DNA from: Amycolatopsis mediterranei
Lineage (GTDB): Bacteria; Actinomycetota; Actinomycetes; Mycobacteriales; Pseudonocardiaceae
Reading direction: 5' to 3'
Length of the DNA stretch: 64,000 nt
NCBI RefSeq assembly: GCF_026017845.1
Contig: NZ_CP100416.1
Span: 3,789,989 to 3,853,988 of the forward strand
The notes under the pieces are model-generated. The model was not told the DNA's origin and did not search any database. It was given only the letters and a program-made list of their open reading frames with translations. Position numbers and translations under genes: made by a program. Positions 14,357 to 22,623 of the stretch are shown piece by piece; position 1 is the stretch's first letter; each line of letters opens with the position of its first letter.

Positions 14357-16651
14357 CTACGCGGGTCGCCCGGGCTGCCCCGCGAGCCACGAAGCCACCT
14401 GGGTGCGCGAGGTCAGGCCGAGCTTCACCAGGATGTTCTCGACGTGCCCCTCCACGGTCCGTCCGCTGAGGACCAGGGCGGCGGCGATCTCCTTGTTGCT
14501 CATCCCGCGCGCCACCAGCTCGGCGATCTCCCGCTGCCGCCGGGTCAGCCCGCCGGGCTCGGCCGCCTTGCCCGCCGCCCGGGTGGCGGGCCGTTCCCGC
14601 AGCGCGTACCGGACCACGTCGTCGAGGCCGGAGCCGGCCGCCTCGGCGAACGCCGCGGCGAAGGCGTCCTCCCCGAGCGCCTTGCGGGCCAGCGCGGCGC
14701 ACTGCTCGTCGACAGCCTGGTAGGGACTCATCTCGCCGACGCGGGCGCCGCTGAGCCGCCAGACCGCGCCCGCGCCGCCGAGCAGCCGGGCCACCCGGTC
14801 GTGCTCGCCTTCGGCGGAGTGGCACCACGCGAGCGCCTCGACGAGGAACGCGAGCAGCGTCCGGTCGGGCAGCCGCAGGGCGACGGCCTCGTGCAGCAGA
14901 TCGGTGGCCTGCCGGGGCTCGCCGGCGCGCCAGCGGTGGATCGCGACGGCCCACAACGCGTACCCGCGGGACCAGCGCGCCTGGTGTCGGTCGGTCAGGG
15001 CGAGCGCCTCTTCCGCGGCGGCCGCGCCGCGCGGATCGCCGAGGAAGAAGCGCGCCGCGGCCAGCAGGATCAGCGTGTCGAACACCAGCAGCGGGTCCCC
15101 GGCCGTGCGGTACCCGGCCAGCGCCCGCTCCAGCAGTTCGGCGCCGCCGCTCAGGTCGCCGGTGAAGAACGTGGCCATGCCCGCGCACTCGGCGTGGCCG
15201 GCCCGGAGCCGTTCGTCGCCGAGCTCTTCGGCGAGCTCGTCGAGTTCCGCCAGGAGCTGCGCGTGCGGCGCACCGGTCTGGATCGCGAGGAACGCCATCG
15301 CATACAACCCCCGCGCCCGGACCAGGGTGCGCTCCCCGCACAGCTCGAGGCCGCGCCGCAGGTAACCGCAGCCTTCCGGCACGAGGCCGCCGCCGTACCA
15401 GAAGTTCCACAGCGATGCCGCGATGTCCAGCGCCTGGCTCGCCTGCCCGGGTCCGGACAGGCAGTGCTCCAGCACGGCCCGGAGGTTGGCGTGCTCGCGG
15501 CGGAGCCGGCCGAGCCACTCCGACTGCCGCGGGCCGAACCCCTCGGCCCGGTAGCGCCGCGCGAGGTCCGCGTAGTAGCCGGCCTGCCGGGCCCGCACGC
15601 CGGCCTCGTCGCCGCCGGCGGCCAGCCGGGCGCCGCCGTATTCGCGGACGGTCTCCAGCATGCGGTACCAGGCGTGCCGCCCGAAGGTGCCGTTCTGCCG
15701 GCTGAGCACCGATTTGTCCACCAGCCCGGCCACCACGTCCAGCGCGCTGCCGCCGTCCGCCGCGGGCACGCAGACGCCCTCGGCGGCGTCGAGGTCGAAT
15801 CCGCCGGGGAACACCGACGCCTGCGCCCACAGCCGCTGTTCCGCGGGGGTGCACAGCTCGAAACTCCAGTCGATCGCCGCTTCCAGGGTCCGGCGGCGGG
15901 GCTGCACGGCGGCGGGGCGCGAAGTGAGCAGGCCGAGCCGGTCGTCGAGCCGCTCGAGGACCTGGTCGACCGCCAGCACGCGCACGCGGACGGCGGCCAG
16001 CTCGATGGCCAGCGGGATGCCCTCCAGGCGGCGGCAGATCCGGCTCACCGTGGCCCGGTTGTCCGGGGTGAGCTCGAAGCCGGGCGAGACGGCGGCCGCC
16101 CGGTCGGCGAACAGCGTGACCGCTTCGACCGGGCCCCCGCCGGCGTCCTCGTCGCCGGGGACGGGCAGCGGCTCGACGTGCAGCAGGTGCTCGCCCTCCA
16201 CGTGCAGCGTGTGCCGGCTGGTGGCGAGGACCCGGAGCCCGGCGGAGACCGCGAGCAGCTTGGCGACCAGCGTCGCGCACTCGTCGGCGACGTGCTCGCA
16301 GTTGTCCAGCACCAGCAGCAGCTGCTTGTCCTCGAGGTACTCGGCGAGGCCGGCGGCCTGATCGCTCGTGACGCGCAGGCCGAACGCCGTCGCCACGGTG
16401 TTCGGCACCAGGTGCGGATCACCCACGTCGGCCAGCTCGACCAGCCACACGCCGTCCGGGAACGCCCGCCGCACGTCGGCGGCGACCCGCAGCGCCAGCC
16501 GCGTCTTGCCGACCCCGCCGGCGCCGGTCAGCGTGACCAGCCTGGCCGTGGCCAGCAGGCGTTTCGCTTCCCCGAGCTCATGGCGCCGGCCGACGAAGCT
16601 GGTCAGCTCGGCCGGCAGGTTGCCGGCGCTTCGGCGGGAACGGGCACCCAT
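14357..16651 (-). CDS. NB-ARC ATPase / LuxR-type transcriptional regulator
   Basis: 764 residues from ATG 16651. Order: AAA/NB-ARC ATPase with Walker A GAGGVGKTRLAL (about 40), Walker B LLLVLDNCEH (about 115), then a TPR-like helical middle (350-690) and a C-terminal LuxR HTH (LTRRQREIAELVARGMSNKEIAAALV, about 705-760). Proteins of this build regulate secondary metabolism or stress in actinobacteria and are activated by ATP-driven oligomerisation. The frame is open to 16759, but that extension is encoded by three phased palindromes and reads as a triple repeat, so it is more likely regulatory DNA. No good ribosome site precedes 16651; leaderless or alternative starts are possible. Confidence 0.85.
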   Translation of the reverse strand: MGARSRRSAGNLPAELTSFVGRRHELGEAKRLLATARLVTLTGAGGVGKTRLALRVAADVRRAFPDGVWLVELADVGDPHLVPNTVATAFGLRVTSDQAAGLAEYLEDKQLLLVLDNCEHVADECATLVAKLLAVSAGLRVLATSRHTLHVEGEHLLHVEPLPVPGDEDAGGGPVEAVTLFADRAAAVSPGFELTPDNRATVSRICRRLEGIPLAIELAAVRVRVLAVDQVLERLDDRLGLLTSRPAAVQPRRRTLEAAIDWSFELCTPAEQRLWAQASVFPGGFDLDAAEGVCVPAADGGSALDVVAGLVDKSVLSRQNGTFGRHAWYRMLETVREYGGARLAAGGDEAGVRARQAGYYADLARRYRAEGFGPRQSEWLGRLRREHANLRAVLEHCLSGPGQASQALDIAASLWNFWYGGGLVPEGCGYLRRGLELCGERTLVRARGLYAMAFLAIQTGAPHAQLLAELDELAEELGDERLRAGHAECAGMATFFTGDLSGGAELLERALAGYRTAGDPLLVFDTLILLAAARFFLGDPRGAAAAEEALALTDRHQARWSRGYALWAVAIHRWRAGEPRQATDLLHEAVALRLPDRTLLAFLVEALAWCHSAEGEHDRVARLLGGAGAVWRLSGARVGEMSPYQAVDEQCAALARKALGEDAFAAAFAEAAGSGLDDVVRYALRERPATRAAGKAAEPGGLTRRQREIAELVARGMSNKEIAAALVLSGRTVEGHVENILVKLGLTSRTQVASWLAGQPGRPA

Positions 16652-16691
16652 GAGCCAGAGTCTAGGTCCGCGGCCCCGTGTCGTCCCTTCG

Positions 16692-16745
16692 ATCACGGGT
16701 GATGCCCCTCCAATCACGCGTGATGCCTCTCTGATCACGCGTGAT
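16692..16745. repeat. Three phased ATCACGCGTGAT palindromes, 21-bp period
   Basis: ATCACGGGTGAT (16692-16703), ATCACGCGTGAT (16713-16724) and ATCACGCGTGAT (16734-16745) are spaced exactly 21 bp, two helical turns, with similar GCC(C/T)CTC spacers. They begin 41 bp upstream of the regulator's likely start. The regular phasing is what is expected for cooperative binding of a dimeric protein on one DNA face, possibly autoregulation. Confidence 0.75.
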
Positions 16746-16986
16746 GCCCCACGCGACACGCCCGGCGGCTCGAAGTGCTGCGCGCCGAAGCCGATGGGCT
16801 CGGCGACGTCGGCGGCTCGGTGCCGAAGACCACGCTGGCGCCGCGCACGTTCATCCCGGTCACGCCGTTCCGCCGGTCCACAGTGGTCCGGGCGGCCCGG
16901 AAGCTGTTCGACGGCACCGTTTCCCGAGGACCCGGTTCACCTTCGAGCCGGACTCGCTGCCGGTGCCCGAGCGGCGGCGCGCCGGT
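16746..16986. other. Intergenic region with a possible gene remnant
   Basis: From about 16772 a plus-strand frame without a start codon reads EVLRAEADGLGDVGGSVPK and on to RRSTVVRAARKLFDGTV near 16920, with protein-like composition. It then loses sense; a different frame continues with TRFTFEPDSLPVPERRR to about 16980. This pattern suggests a decayed gene end with one frameshift, cut off at both sides. I do not recognise the parent family. It may equally be non-coding. Confidence 0.3.
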
Positions 16987-17538
16987 TCATCGCGACTGCC
17001 AGCGGAAGAACCCGGCGCCCTGCGCGTAGGCGAGGTGCCCGCCGAGGGCGCCGCCGGCGCTGGTCACCGCCAGGCCGAGCGCGCCCAGGACCCGGCCGCG
17101 GGCCACCCGGCCGCGCGTGCGGGCGGTGTAGGACGCGCCGAAGAGGGCGATCGCGACCGCGTTGCCCGCAGCGTGCGCAAGACCGACCCGGCGCTGCCGT
17201 TCGTCGAGGTCGGCGTAGTCGAACAGGCCGAGGAGCACGGCCGCCGGTGCGGCCAGCAGGCCGGTCGCGACCAGCCGGCGGGCGGCCTCTTCCTGGCCGG
17301 GCAGCAGGTCGAACAGGGCAGAGCACAGCCACGCACCGATCGGCACGGTGACGGCGAGCGGGTGCAGCGGGTGGCCCAGCCAGCGCCCGCGCAGCAGCCG
17401 GCCGGGCGCGCTGGTGGCGGCACCGCGCAACCGGTAAGCAAGCGCGGTGGCCGGAACATCGAGCACATCGGCATCCTCGACGGCCATCAGCACCCGATGC
17501 GGCGCGGCAGGGGTTTCGACACGGTCGGCTTTCTGCAT
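16987..17538 (-). CDS. DUF2231 family membrane protein
   Basis: 183 residues from ATG 17538. The diagnostic LGHPLHPLAVTVPIGAW motif is at about residue 52, followed by four membrane segments. Family members are small four-helix membrane proteins with unknown electron-transfer or stress roles, sometimes joined to Rieske domains; no Rieske Cys-His pairs are present here. The ribosome site is weak, and an ATG at 17487 is an alternative. No functional partner is obvious next door. Confidence 0.75.
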   Translation of the reverse strand: MQKADRVETPAAPHRVLMAVEDADVLDVPATALAYRLRGAATSAPGRLLRGRWLGHPLHPLAVTVPIGAWLCSALFDLLPGQEEAARRLVATGLLAAPAAVLLGLFDYADLDERQRRVGLAHAAGNAVAIALFGASYTARTRGRVARGRVLGALGLAVTSAGGALGGHLAYAQGAGFFRWQSR

Positions 17539-17857
17539 GCCGTCCCGGCTACCCCGCCGGGCGCGGTCCAACCGCCCCCGCCGGGTGCGGTCCGGCCGGG
17601 CGGCCCCCGCGACCCCTACCGGGCGCGGTTCGGCCGCGGCCGTGTGGCGTGGTCGATTCGCCTTTGGCGGGTGTGGTCCGATTGGGCGCCCGTGCCCCTG
17701 TCGGCGGTGGTTCGGCCGGTTTGCCAGGTCTGCCATCGGTGGTCGCCCGGCGCGGTCGCTTCGCCTCCGTCAGGCGTGGTCCGTCCGGGCGACCTGCCAC
17801 CCCTCCCGCCCTCGGCCCGGCCGTCGTCGATGGTGGGCGGCTCGCCCACGCGCTACC
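17539..17857. repeat. Degenerate G/C-rich repeat region
   Basis: About 320 bp without a credible gene. Imperfect copies of a GGCG(C/T)GGTCCG-like core recur at irregular 22-45 bp steps (for example near 17563, 17585, 17620, 17655, 17688, 17755 and 17775), each with CCG-rich filler. It looks like an old, diverged tandem array. It should also contain the promoter of the MFS gene, which I cannot pick out. Confidence 0.4.
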
Positions 17858-17914
17858 GTGAGCGTCTTGGGCAACGCTCTGCGTGACACAGTGTGCGCCG
17901 GCCTGGGGGTGGGG

Positions 17915-19129
17915 ATGGGTGCGACGCGGTCCGCGTTCGCGATTCGCGGCTTCCGGCTGCTCTGGCTGGCGGGTCTGCTGTCGGTCGTCGGCGACCAGCT
18001 GGCCCGGGTCGCCTTGTCGATACTCGTCTTCCAGCGGACCGGTTCCGCCGCACTGAGCGCGGCGACCTACGCGCTGTCCATGCTGCCCGCCCTGGTCTCC
18101 GGCGCGCTGCTGTCGTGGCTGGCCGACCGGTACCCGCGGCGCCGCGTGATGGTGGCCTGCGACGTGATCCGGGCGGCGCTGGTCGGCGTGATGGCCGTGC
18201 CCGCGGTGCCCTTGCCGCTGATGGCCGTGCTGCTCGTGCTCGTGCAACTGGCCGAAGCGCCGTTCTCCGCCGCCCAAGGCGCCGTCCTGCCCGAGCTGCT
18301 GGGCAGCCGGTACGAGGCGGGACAGACCGTTCAGCAGGTCACCACGCAGCTGTGCCTGGTGCTCGGGTTCGCGGCGGCCGCGTTCGTGGTCACCGCGGTC
18401 GGCGCGCACGCCGCCCTGGCCGTCGACGCCGCCACGTTCGCCGCCTCCGGCCTGCTGATCCGCGCCGGTCTCGGCCGGCACCCGCCGCCCGGCTCCACCG
18501 AACGCGAGGCGACGTGGTGGCGCCGGATCGCCGCCGGCGCGGTGGCCGTGCGCCGGGACCGCACCCTGGGCACGCTGGTGTGGCTGGGCTGGCTGGCGCT
18601 GTTCACCGTCGTCCCGGAGGGGCTCGCGGTCCCGTTCGCCCAGCAGGCCGGGGTGGGCGGCGAATGGATCGGGGTGCTGCTCGCCGCGGAACCGGGGGGC
18701 GCGGCCGTCGGCGCGCTGCTGCTGCGGCGGGTCGCCCGGCCGGTGCGGGTGCGCGCACTGGGCGTGCTGGCGGTCGGGACGGCGGCACCGCTGGTGGCCT
18801 TCTGGGGCCGGCCGGCCCTCGGCACGGCGCTGGCGCTGCTGTTCGTCTCCGGGCTGTGCTCGGCCTACCAGGTCACCGCGGGTGCGACGTTCGTCCAGCT
18901 CTCCCCGCCGCGGGTGCGCGGGCGGACCCTCGGGTTCGCCCGGACCGGCATGATCGCCGGGCAGGGACTCGGGATCGTGGCCGGTGGCGTCCTCGCCCAG
19001 CTGGTCGGGCCGGCGGCGGCGATCGCCTGGGCGGGGACCGCGGGAGCGCTCGTCGCGCTCGCCGCGGCCGCGGCCTGGGCGCGCCGCCGGCCGGACGCCG
19101 TTTCGGCCGCGCTCCCGGCCGAAGCTTGA
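17915..19129 (+). CDS. MFS transporter, drug-efflux (MFS_3-like) type
   Basis: 404 residues from ATG 17915; GTG 17858 would add 19 residues. About 12 membrane segments. The N-half carries the loop motif SWLADRYPRRRVMV between helices 2 and 3, and the start SAFAIRGFRLLWLAGLLSVVGDQ is typical of the enterobactin-exporter/macrolide-efflux (MFS_3) branch. It would export a small molecule by proton antiport. It stands alone; its 3' end faces the two hexapeptide micro-ORFs on the opposite strand, with only four bases between the stop codons. Confidence 0.88.
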   Translation: MGATRSAFAIRGFRLLWLAGLLSVVGDQLARVALSILVFQRTGSAALSAATYALSMLPALVSGALLSWLADRYPRRRVMVACDVIRAALVGVMAVPAVPLPLMAVLLVLVQLAEAPFSAAQGAVLPELLGSRYEAGQTVQQVTTQLCLVLGFAAAAFVVTAVGAHAALAVDAATFAASGLLIRAGLGRHPPPGSTEREATWWRRIAAGAVAVRRDRTLGTLVWLGWLALFTVVPEGLAVPFAQQAGVGGEWIGVLLAAEPGGAAVGALLLRRVARPVRVRALGVLAVGTAAPLVAFWGRPALGTALALLFVSGLCSAYQVTAGATFVQLSPPRVRGRTLGFARTGMIAGQGLGIVAGGVLAQLVGPAAAIAWAGTAGALVALAAAAAWARRRPDAVSAALPAEA

Positions 19130-19133
19130 TTCC

Positions 19134-19154
19134 TCACCAGCCTTTGTCGCTCAT
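19134..19154 (-). CDS. Hexapeptide micro-ORF, copy 1 (MSDKGW)
   Basis: ATG at 19154 with GGAAGGAG six bases upstream, then codons for M-S-D-K-G-W and TGA. The same peptide is encoded by a second ORF 69 bp upstream, with a synonymous Lys codon (AAA here, AAG there), and each has its own ribosome site while the rest of the surrounding DNA is not duplicated. That pattern argues for selection on the peptide. It could be a minimal precursor peptide, a leader peptide or chance; no maturation enzyme is adjacent. Confidence 0.45.
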   Translation of the reverse strand: MSDKGW

Positions 19155-19202
19155 CGTGCGCTCCTTCCCGGTGGCAGGGGAGTGGGACTCGGTCGCCGGG
19201 GT

Positions 19203-19223
19203 TCACCAGCCCTTGTCGCTCAT
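19203..19223 (-). CDS. Hexapeptide micro-ORF, copy 2 (MSDKGW)
   Basis: ATG at 19223, preceded by GGAGAGG about seven bases upstream, encodes M-S-D-K-G-W and TGA. It is upstream of copy 1 on the same strand and in the same reading frame (69 bp apart). The intervening 48 bp do not resemble the sequence before this copy except for the purine-rich ribosome site. It is in the gap between the MFS gene and the divergent diguanylate cyclase. Confidence 0.45.
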   Translation of the reverse strand: MSDKGW

Positions 19224-19378
19224 CGGCTCGCCTCTCCGTGCGGTTTCCTCCGTGCCGGATACCCGGGAATGGTCTCAGCTGCCCGGTCGGGTCGCGCTGG
19301 AGGGAAACACCTGACATCCGGCCGCGACGCGACTACCCTGGGCGATCGGGGCATCACCGGCGCGGGGGAGGCGCTGCG

Positions 19379-20656
19379 ATGGGGGCAGCTGCGATGGGGG
19401 AAAGCGTGGTCACCGGCGGGGGCCGGTCGCCATCGGGGTGGAAGCTGTGGTCGTTGCCGGGGCGGGTGCGGTTCCTCGTCCTGGGCGTGGATCTGCTGGC
19501 GCTCGGCGTGCTGGTGCTCGCGGCCCGCGCGGCGCCGACACCGGGGCAATGGGTGACGGCGGCCTGGCTCGCCGCGGCGGCCCTGCCGCACCTGCACGCC
19601 TCCCACGTCATCGAACGGCGGCGGCGCGACCGCGCGGGCGCGCCGTACGTCGACCTCTGCAGCGTCTGGATCTTCGCCGGGGTCATCGTGCTGCCCCTGG
19701 TGCTCGAACTGGTGCTGGTGGCGGTGATCTACGCCCACCGCTGGGTGCTGGTCAACCGGTTCGACGCGGTCCGCCCGCCGCACCGCACCGTGTACACCGC
19801 CGCCACGCTCGCGCTGGCCGCGGCCGCCGCGGCCGCCGTGCTGCAGTCGAGCGGCGTCCACCAGCACCTCGCCGGCGGCGCGCGGCCGGGCTGGGCCGAC
19901 CTCGCCGCGGTGGTCGCCGCGGCGGCGGTGCAGTGGGCGGTCAACACCGGGCTCGTCGGCACGGTCATCGCCTGGACGGTCACCGTCGAGCACCCGCGCC
20001 GGCTGATCGGCAGCGCGTCGGACAACCTGCTGGAGGTCAGCCAGCTGGCGCTGGGCGTGTTCGTCGCGCTCGCCCTGCTCTGGTGGCCGCCCGCCGCGCT
20101 GCTGATGATCATCCCGACGTTCGCGCTGCACCAGTGCGTCCAGCTCGACCAGCTCAAGCTCGCCGCCCGCACCGACCAGCGCACCGGGCTGCTCAACGCG
20201 ATCGCCTGGCACGAACAGGCCGAGCACGCGCTCGAGCGCACCCGCGGCCGGATCGGGGTGCTGATGATCGACCTCGACTGGTTCAAGCGCATCAACGACA
20301 CCCACGGCCACCCGGTCGGCGACGACGTCCTCGCCGAGGTGGCCACCGTGCTCACCCGGACCGTCCGGCGCGGGGACACGGTCGGCCGGTACGGCGGCGA
20401 GGAGTTCGCCGTCCTGCTGCCCGACGTCGACGAAGCCGAGGTCCGCGCGATCGCCGAGCGGATCCGTCTCCGGATCCGGGGGCTGCGCATCACCGCGCCG
20501 ACGGGCGAGGCGGTGACGCTGTCGGCGACGATCGGCGCGGCACTGGACCCGGCGGAGCCCGGCGCCGGCCTCGACGAGATGATCCGCGCGGCCGACGACG
20601 CGTTGTACGCGGGCAAGAAGGCCGGCCGCGACCGGGTGGCGGTCGCCGGTTGGTGA
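19379..20656 (+). CDS. Membrane-bound diguanylate cyclase (GGDEF)
   Basis: 425 residues from ATG 19379 with GGGGGAGG eight bases upstream. Residues about 25-255 are hydrophobic with about six to seven membrane segments, of unknown sensor family. The GGDEF domain (265-425) has the active-site GGEEF, the metal-binding DLDWFKRINDTHGHPVGD, and an inhibitory RxxD site (RRGD) five residues before GGEEF, so it should make c-di-GMP from two GTP and be product-inhibited. There is no EAL domain. Because the gene is single and divergent from the micro-ORFs, its input is unknown. Confidence 0.9.
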   Translation: MGAAAMGESVVTGGGRSPSGWKLWSLPGRVRFLVLGVDLLALGVLVLAARAAPTPGQWVTAAWLAAAALPHLHASHVIERRRRDRAGAPYVDLCSVWIFAGVIVLPLVLELVLVAVIYAHRWVLVNRFDAVRPPHRTVYTAATLALAAAAAAAVLQSSGVHQHLAGGARPGWADLAAVVAAAAVQWAVNTGLVGTVIAWTVTVEHPRRLIGSASDNLLEVSQLALGVFVALALLWWPPAALLMIIPTFALHQCVQLDQLKLAARTDQRTGLLNAIAWHEQAEHALERTRGRIGVLMIDLDWFKRINDTHGHPVGDDVLAEVATVLTRTVRRGDTVGRYGGEEFAVLLPDVDEAEVRAIAERIRLRIRGLRITAPTGEAVTLSATIGAALDPAEPGAGLDEMIRAADDALYAGKKAGRDRVAVAGW

Positions 20657-20667
20657 GGTCGGCACGC

Positions 20668-21663
20668 TCAGCTCGATTCGCGCACTTCCAGGTGGTGCGG
20701 CGCGACGATCGACCGCGGGGGTTCCGGGTCGGCCGCCTGCCGCGCCAGCCGGTCGAGGGCGAGTTCGGCGATGCGGTCCTTGTCCGGTGACACGGTGGTC
20801 AGGGCCGGCACGCTGTAGCGGCCGTCTTCGATGTCGTCGAACCCCACCAGGGCCACCGATTCCGGCACCGCGACACCGCGGTCGGCGGCGGCCCGCACCG
20901 CGCCCAGCGCCAGTTCGTCGGTGAAGCAGAAGACGGCGTCGGGCGGCCGGGACAGCTCCAGCAGGCCCAGCATCGCCCGGTGGCCGTCGGCCCGGTGCAG
21001 GCGCCGCACCGGGACCTCGAGTTCCGGCTCAGCGGGCAGGCCCGCCTCGGCCAGTGCCTGCCGGTACCCGGCGAGCCGCTGCCGCGCGGTCGCGTTCAGC
21101 GAGCGCGGCTGGATGCCCAGTGCCGCGACGCGGCGGCGGCCCGAGGCCAGCAGGTGCCGGGTGGCCTCGCGCGCGGCCGCGACGTTGTCGATGGCGACGT
21201 GGTCGACGCCGGCGGTGCCGTCGTGCTCGCCGAGCAGCACCAGCGGGACGGTGTCGGTGCGCGCGGCCAGCTCCGCGGGGGCCACCGCCCACGGGCTGAA
21301 CAGGACCCCGTCGACCAGCTGGCTGCGCCGGCCGTGCAGCAGTTCCTTCTCGCGCTCGGCGTCCCCGTCGGTCTGGTCGATGAGCACGGTCAGGCCGCGG
21401 GCACCGGCGATCCGGACCGTCCGCGCGGCGAGCTCGGCGAAGTACGGCGAGTCGATCTCCGGGATCACCAGCGCCACCAGCCCGGTCCGCCCGCGCCGCA
21501 GCGTGCGCGCGGCCAGGTTCGGCCGGTAGCCGAGCGCATCGATGCTCGCCTGCACGCGTTCCCGGGTCGCCGGGGCCACGTACCGGAACCCGTTGACCAC
21601 GTTGGACACCGTGCGCACCGAGACGCCGGCGTGCTCGGCCACGTCACGCAGTTTCGGGTTCAC
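20668..21663 (-). CDS. LacI family transcriptional repressor
   Basis: 331 residues from GTG 21663. HTH at the N-terminus (KLRDVAEHAGVSVRTVSNVVNGF, about 4-27) with the hinge RPNLAARTLRRGRTGLVAL, then a periplasmic-binding-protein-like sensor domain with the family FCFTDELALGAVRAA and VGFDDIEDGRY strands. The open frame starts 14 codons earlier at 21705, but that start lies in a perfect 26-bp palindrome that must be its operator. It is divergent from the PhyH-type dioxygenase and probably represses it and itself. The effector is likely a sugar but cannot be told. Confidence 0.9.
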   Translation of the reverse strand: MNPKLRDVAEHAGVSVRTVSNVVNGFRYVAPATRERVQASIDALGYRPNLAARTLRRGRTGLVALVIPEIDSPYFAELAARTVRIAGARGLTVLIDQTDGDAEREKELLHGRRSQLVDGVLFSPWAVAPAELAARTDTVPLVLLGEHDGTAGVDHVAIDNVAAAREATRHLLASGRRRVAALGIQPRSLNATARQRLAGYRQALAEAGLPAEPELEVPVRRLHRADGHRAMLGLLELSRPPDAVFCFTDELALGAVRAAADRGVAVPESVALVGFDDIEDGRYSVPALTTVSPDKDRIAELALDRLARQAADPEPPRSIVAPHHLEVRESS

Positions 21664-21679
21664 CGGCGAAGCGTACCTC

Positions 21680-21705
21680 TTGCAACGTGGCATGCCACGT
21701 TGCAA
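21680..21705. promoter_or_regulatory. Perfect 26-bp palindromic operator
   Basis: Left arm TTGCAACGTGGCA (21680-21692) and its exact complement (21693-21705) with no spacer. It lies 16 bp upstream of the LacI-type gene and 40 bp upstream of the dioxygenase ATG. TTGCAACG half-sites are typical of actinobacterial LacI repressors. A repressor here would shut both divergent genes. Confidence 0.85.
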
Positions 21706-21745
21706 ACTGAGCTGCCACGCCGTCGTGCTCGTTCAGGAGGCCCGG

Positions 21746-22588
21746 ATGACCGCGCACCAGACCGCCCCCGCTCCGCTGTCCGCCGCCGACCTCGCGGCGC
21801 TGACCGAGCGCCTCGAGTCGGACGGCATCATCGGCCTGCCCGGGGCGTTCCCGCGTGCGTGGGTGCGGCAGCTCGGGGAAGACATCGACACGGCGTTCGC
21901 CGAGGCCCGCGCCCGCCCGGGCGGGGCCGTCGGCCGCGGGCCGAACCGCTTCTACGTGGAGATCCACCCGGAGCAGCTGCGCGGGTTCGCCGAACTGGCC
22001 GGCCACCCGTGGATCACGGCCGTCGCCGAGGCGGTGCTGGGGCCGGCGTACCGGATCGTCGAGGTGGGCTTCGACGTCCCGCTCGAAGGCGCGGTGGACC
22101 AGCCGTGGCACCGGGACTTCCCGATGCCCGCCGAAACCGCGCGCGAGGGGCGGCTGACGTCGCTGGCGGTGAACGTGACCGCGGTCGACACCGAGCCGGA
22201 CATGGGGCCGTTCGAGATCGCGCCGGGCACGCACCGGGACGACGGCTGCGCGTTCGACCACGGCATGTTCCCGCCCCGGGAGGCCTGGCCGCGGTACCGC
22301 GAACTCGCGACCCGCAAGTTCCCGCGGATGGGCGACATTTCGATCCGCTCGGCCCTCACGGTCCACCGCGGCACCGCGAACCACTCGGCGAAGGCCCGCC
22401 CGGTGCTGGTGCTGGGCCTCGACGCGCCGGGGGCGGGCAACGACGCCCGCCACGACACGGCGGTGACCCGCGAGTTCTGGGCGGCACTGCCGGAATCCGT
22501 GCGCGCGCACCTGCACTGCCCGGTCGTCGACGTCCTGCGGCCGATCACCCAGAAGCACACGATCGAGGGGCTCGTGATGGGGGCTTGA
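21746..22588 (+). CDS. Phytanoyl-CoA dioxygenase (PhyH)-like Fe(II)/2-oxoglutarate oxygenase
   Basis: 280 residues from ATG 21746 with AGGAGG six bases upstream. The 2-His-1-carboxylate facial triad can be placed: HRD in QPWHRDFPMP (about residue 124) and the distal His in LTVHRGTANHS, followed by the 2OG-binding Arg in KARPVLVLG. Family members hydroxylate lipids, osmolytes such as ectoine, or natural products. Control by a LacI-type repressor suggests a role in using a sugar or plant compound; the substrate is unknown. Confidence 0.85.
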   Translation: MTAHQTAPAPLSAADLAALTERLESDGIIGLPGAFPRAWVRQLGEDIDTAFAEARARPGGAVGRGPNRFYVEIHPEQLRGFAELAGHPWITAVAEAVLGPAYRIVEVGFDVPLEGAVDQPWHRDFPMPAETAREGRLTSLAVNVTAVDTEPDMGPFEIAPGTHRDDGCAFDHGMFPPREAWPRYRELATRKFPRMGDISIRSALTVHRGTANHSAKARPVLVLGLDAPGAGNDARHDTAVTREFWAALPESVRAHLHCPVVDVLRPITQKHTIEGLVMGA

Positions 22589-22623
22589 GGTTTGGCCGTC
22601 CCGGACGCGGGCACCTGGTGGCC

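Noticed and set aside
16692..16745. Iteron-like origin or CRISPR-like repeats
   Set aside because: Only three short palindromes with no spacer diversity, no cas or rep gene; reads as operator array.
16652..16759. Extended start of the NB-ARC/LuxR regulator
   Set aside because: The extension is translated palindromic DNA (SRVI repeats), more likely operator DNA.
16735..17029. Short ORFs between the regulator and DUF2231 gene as genes
   Set aside because: No ribosome site or consistent frame; noted only as possible gene remnant.
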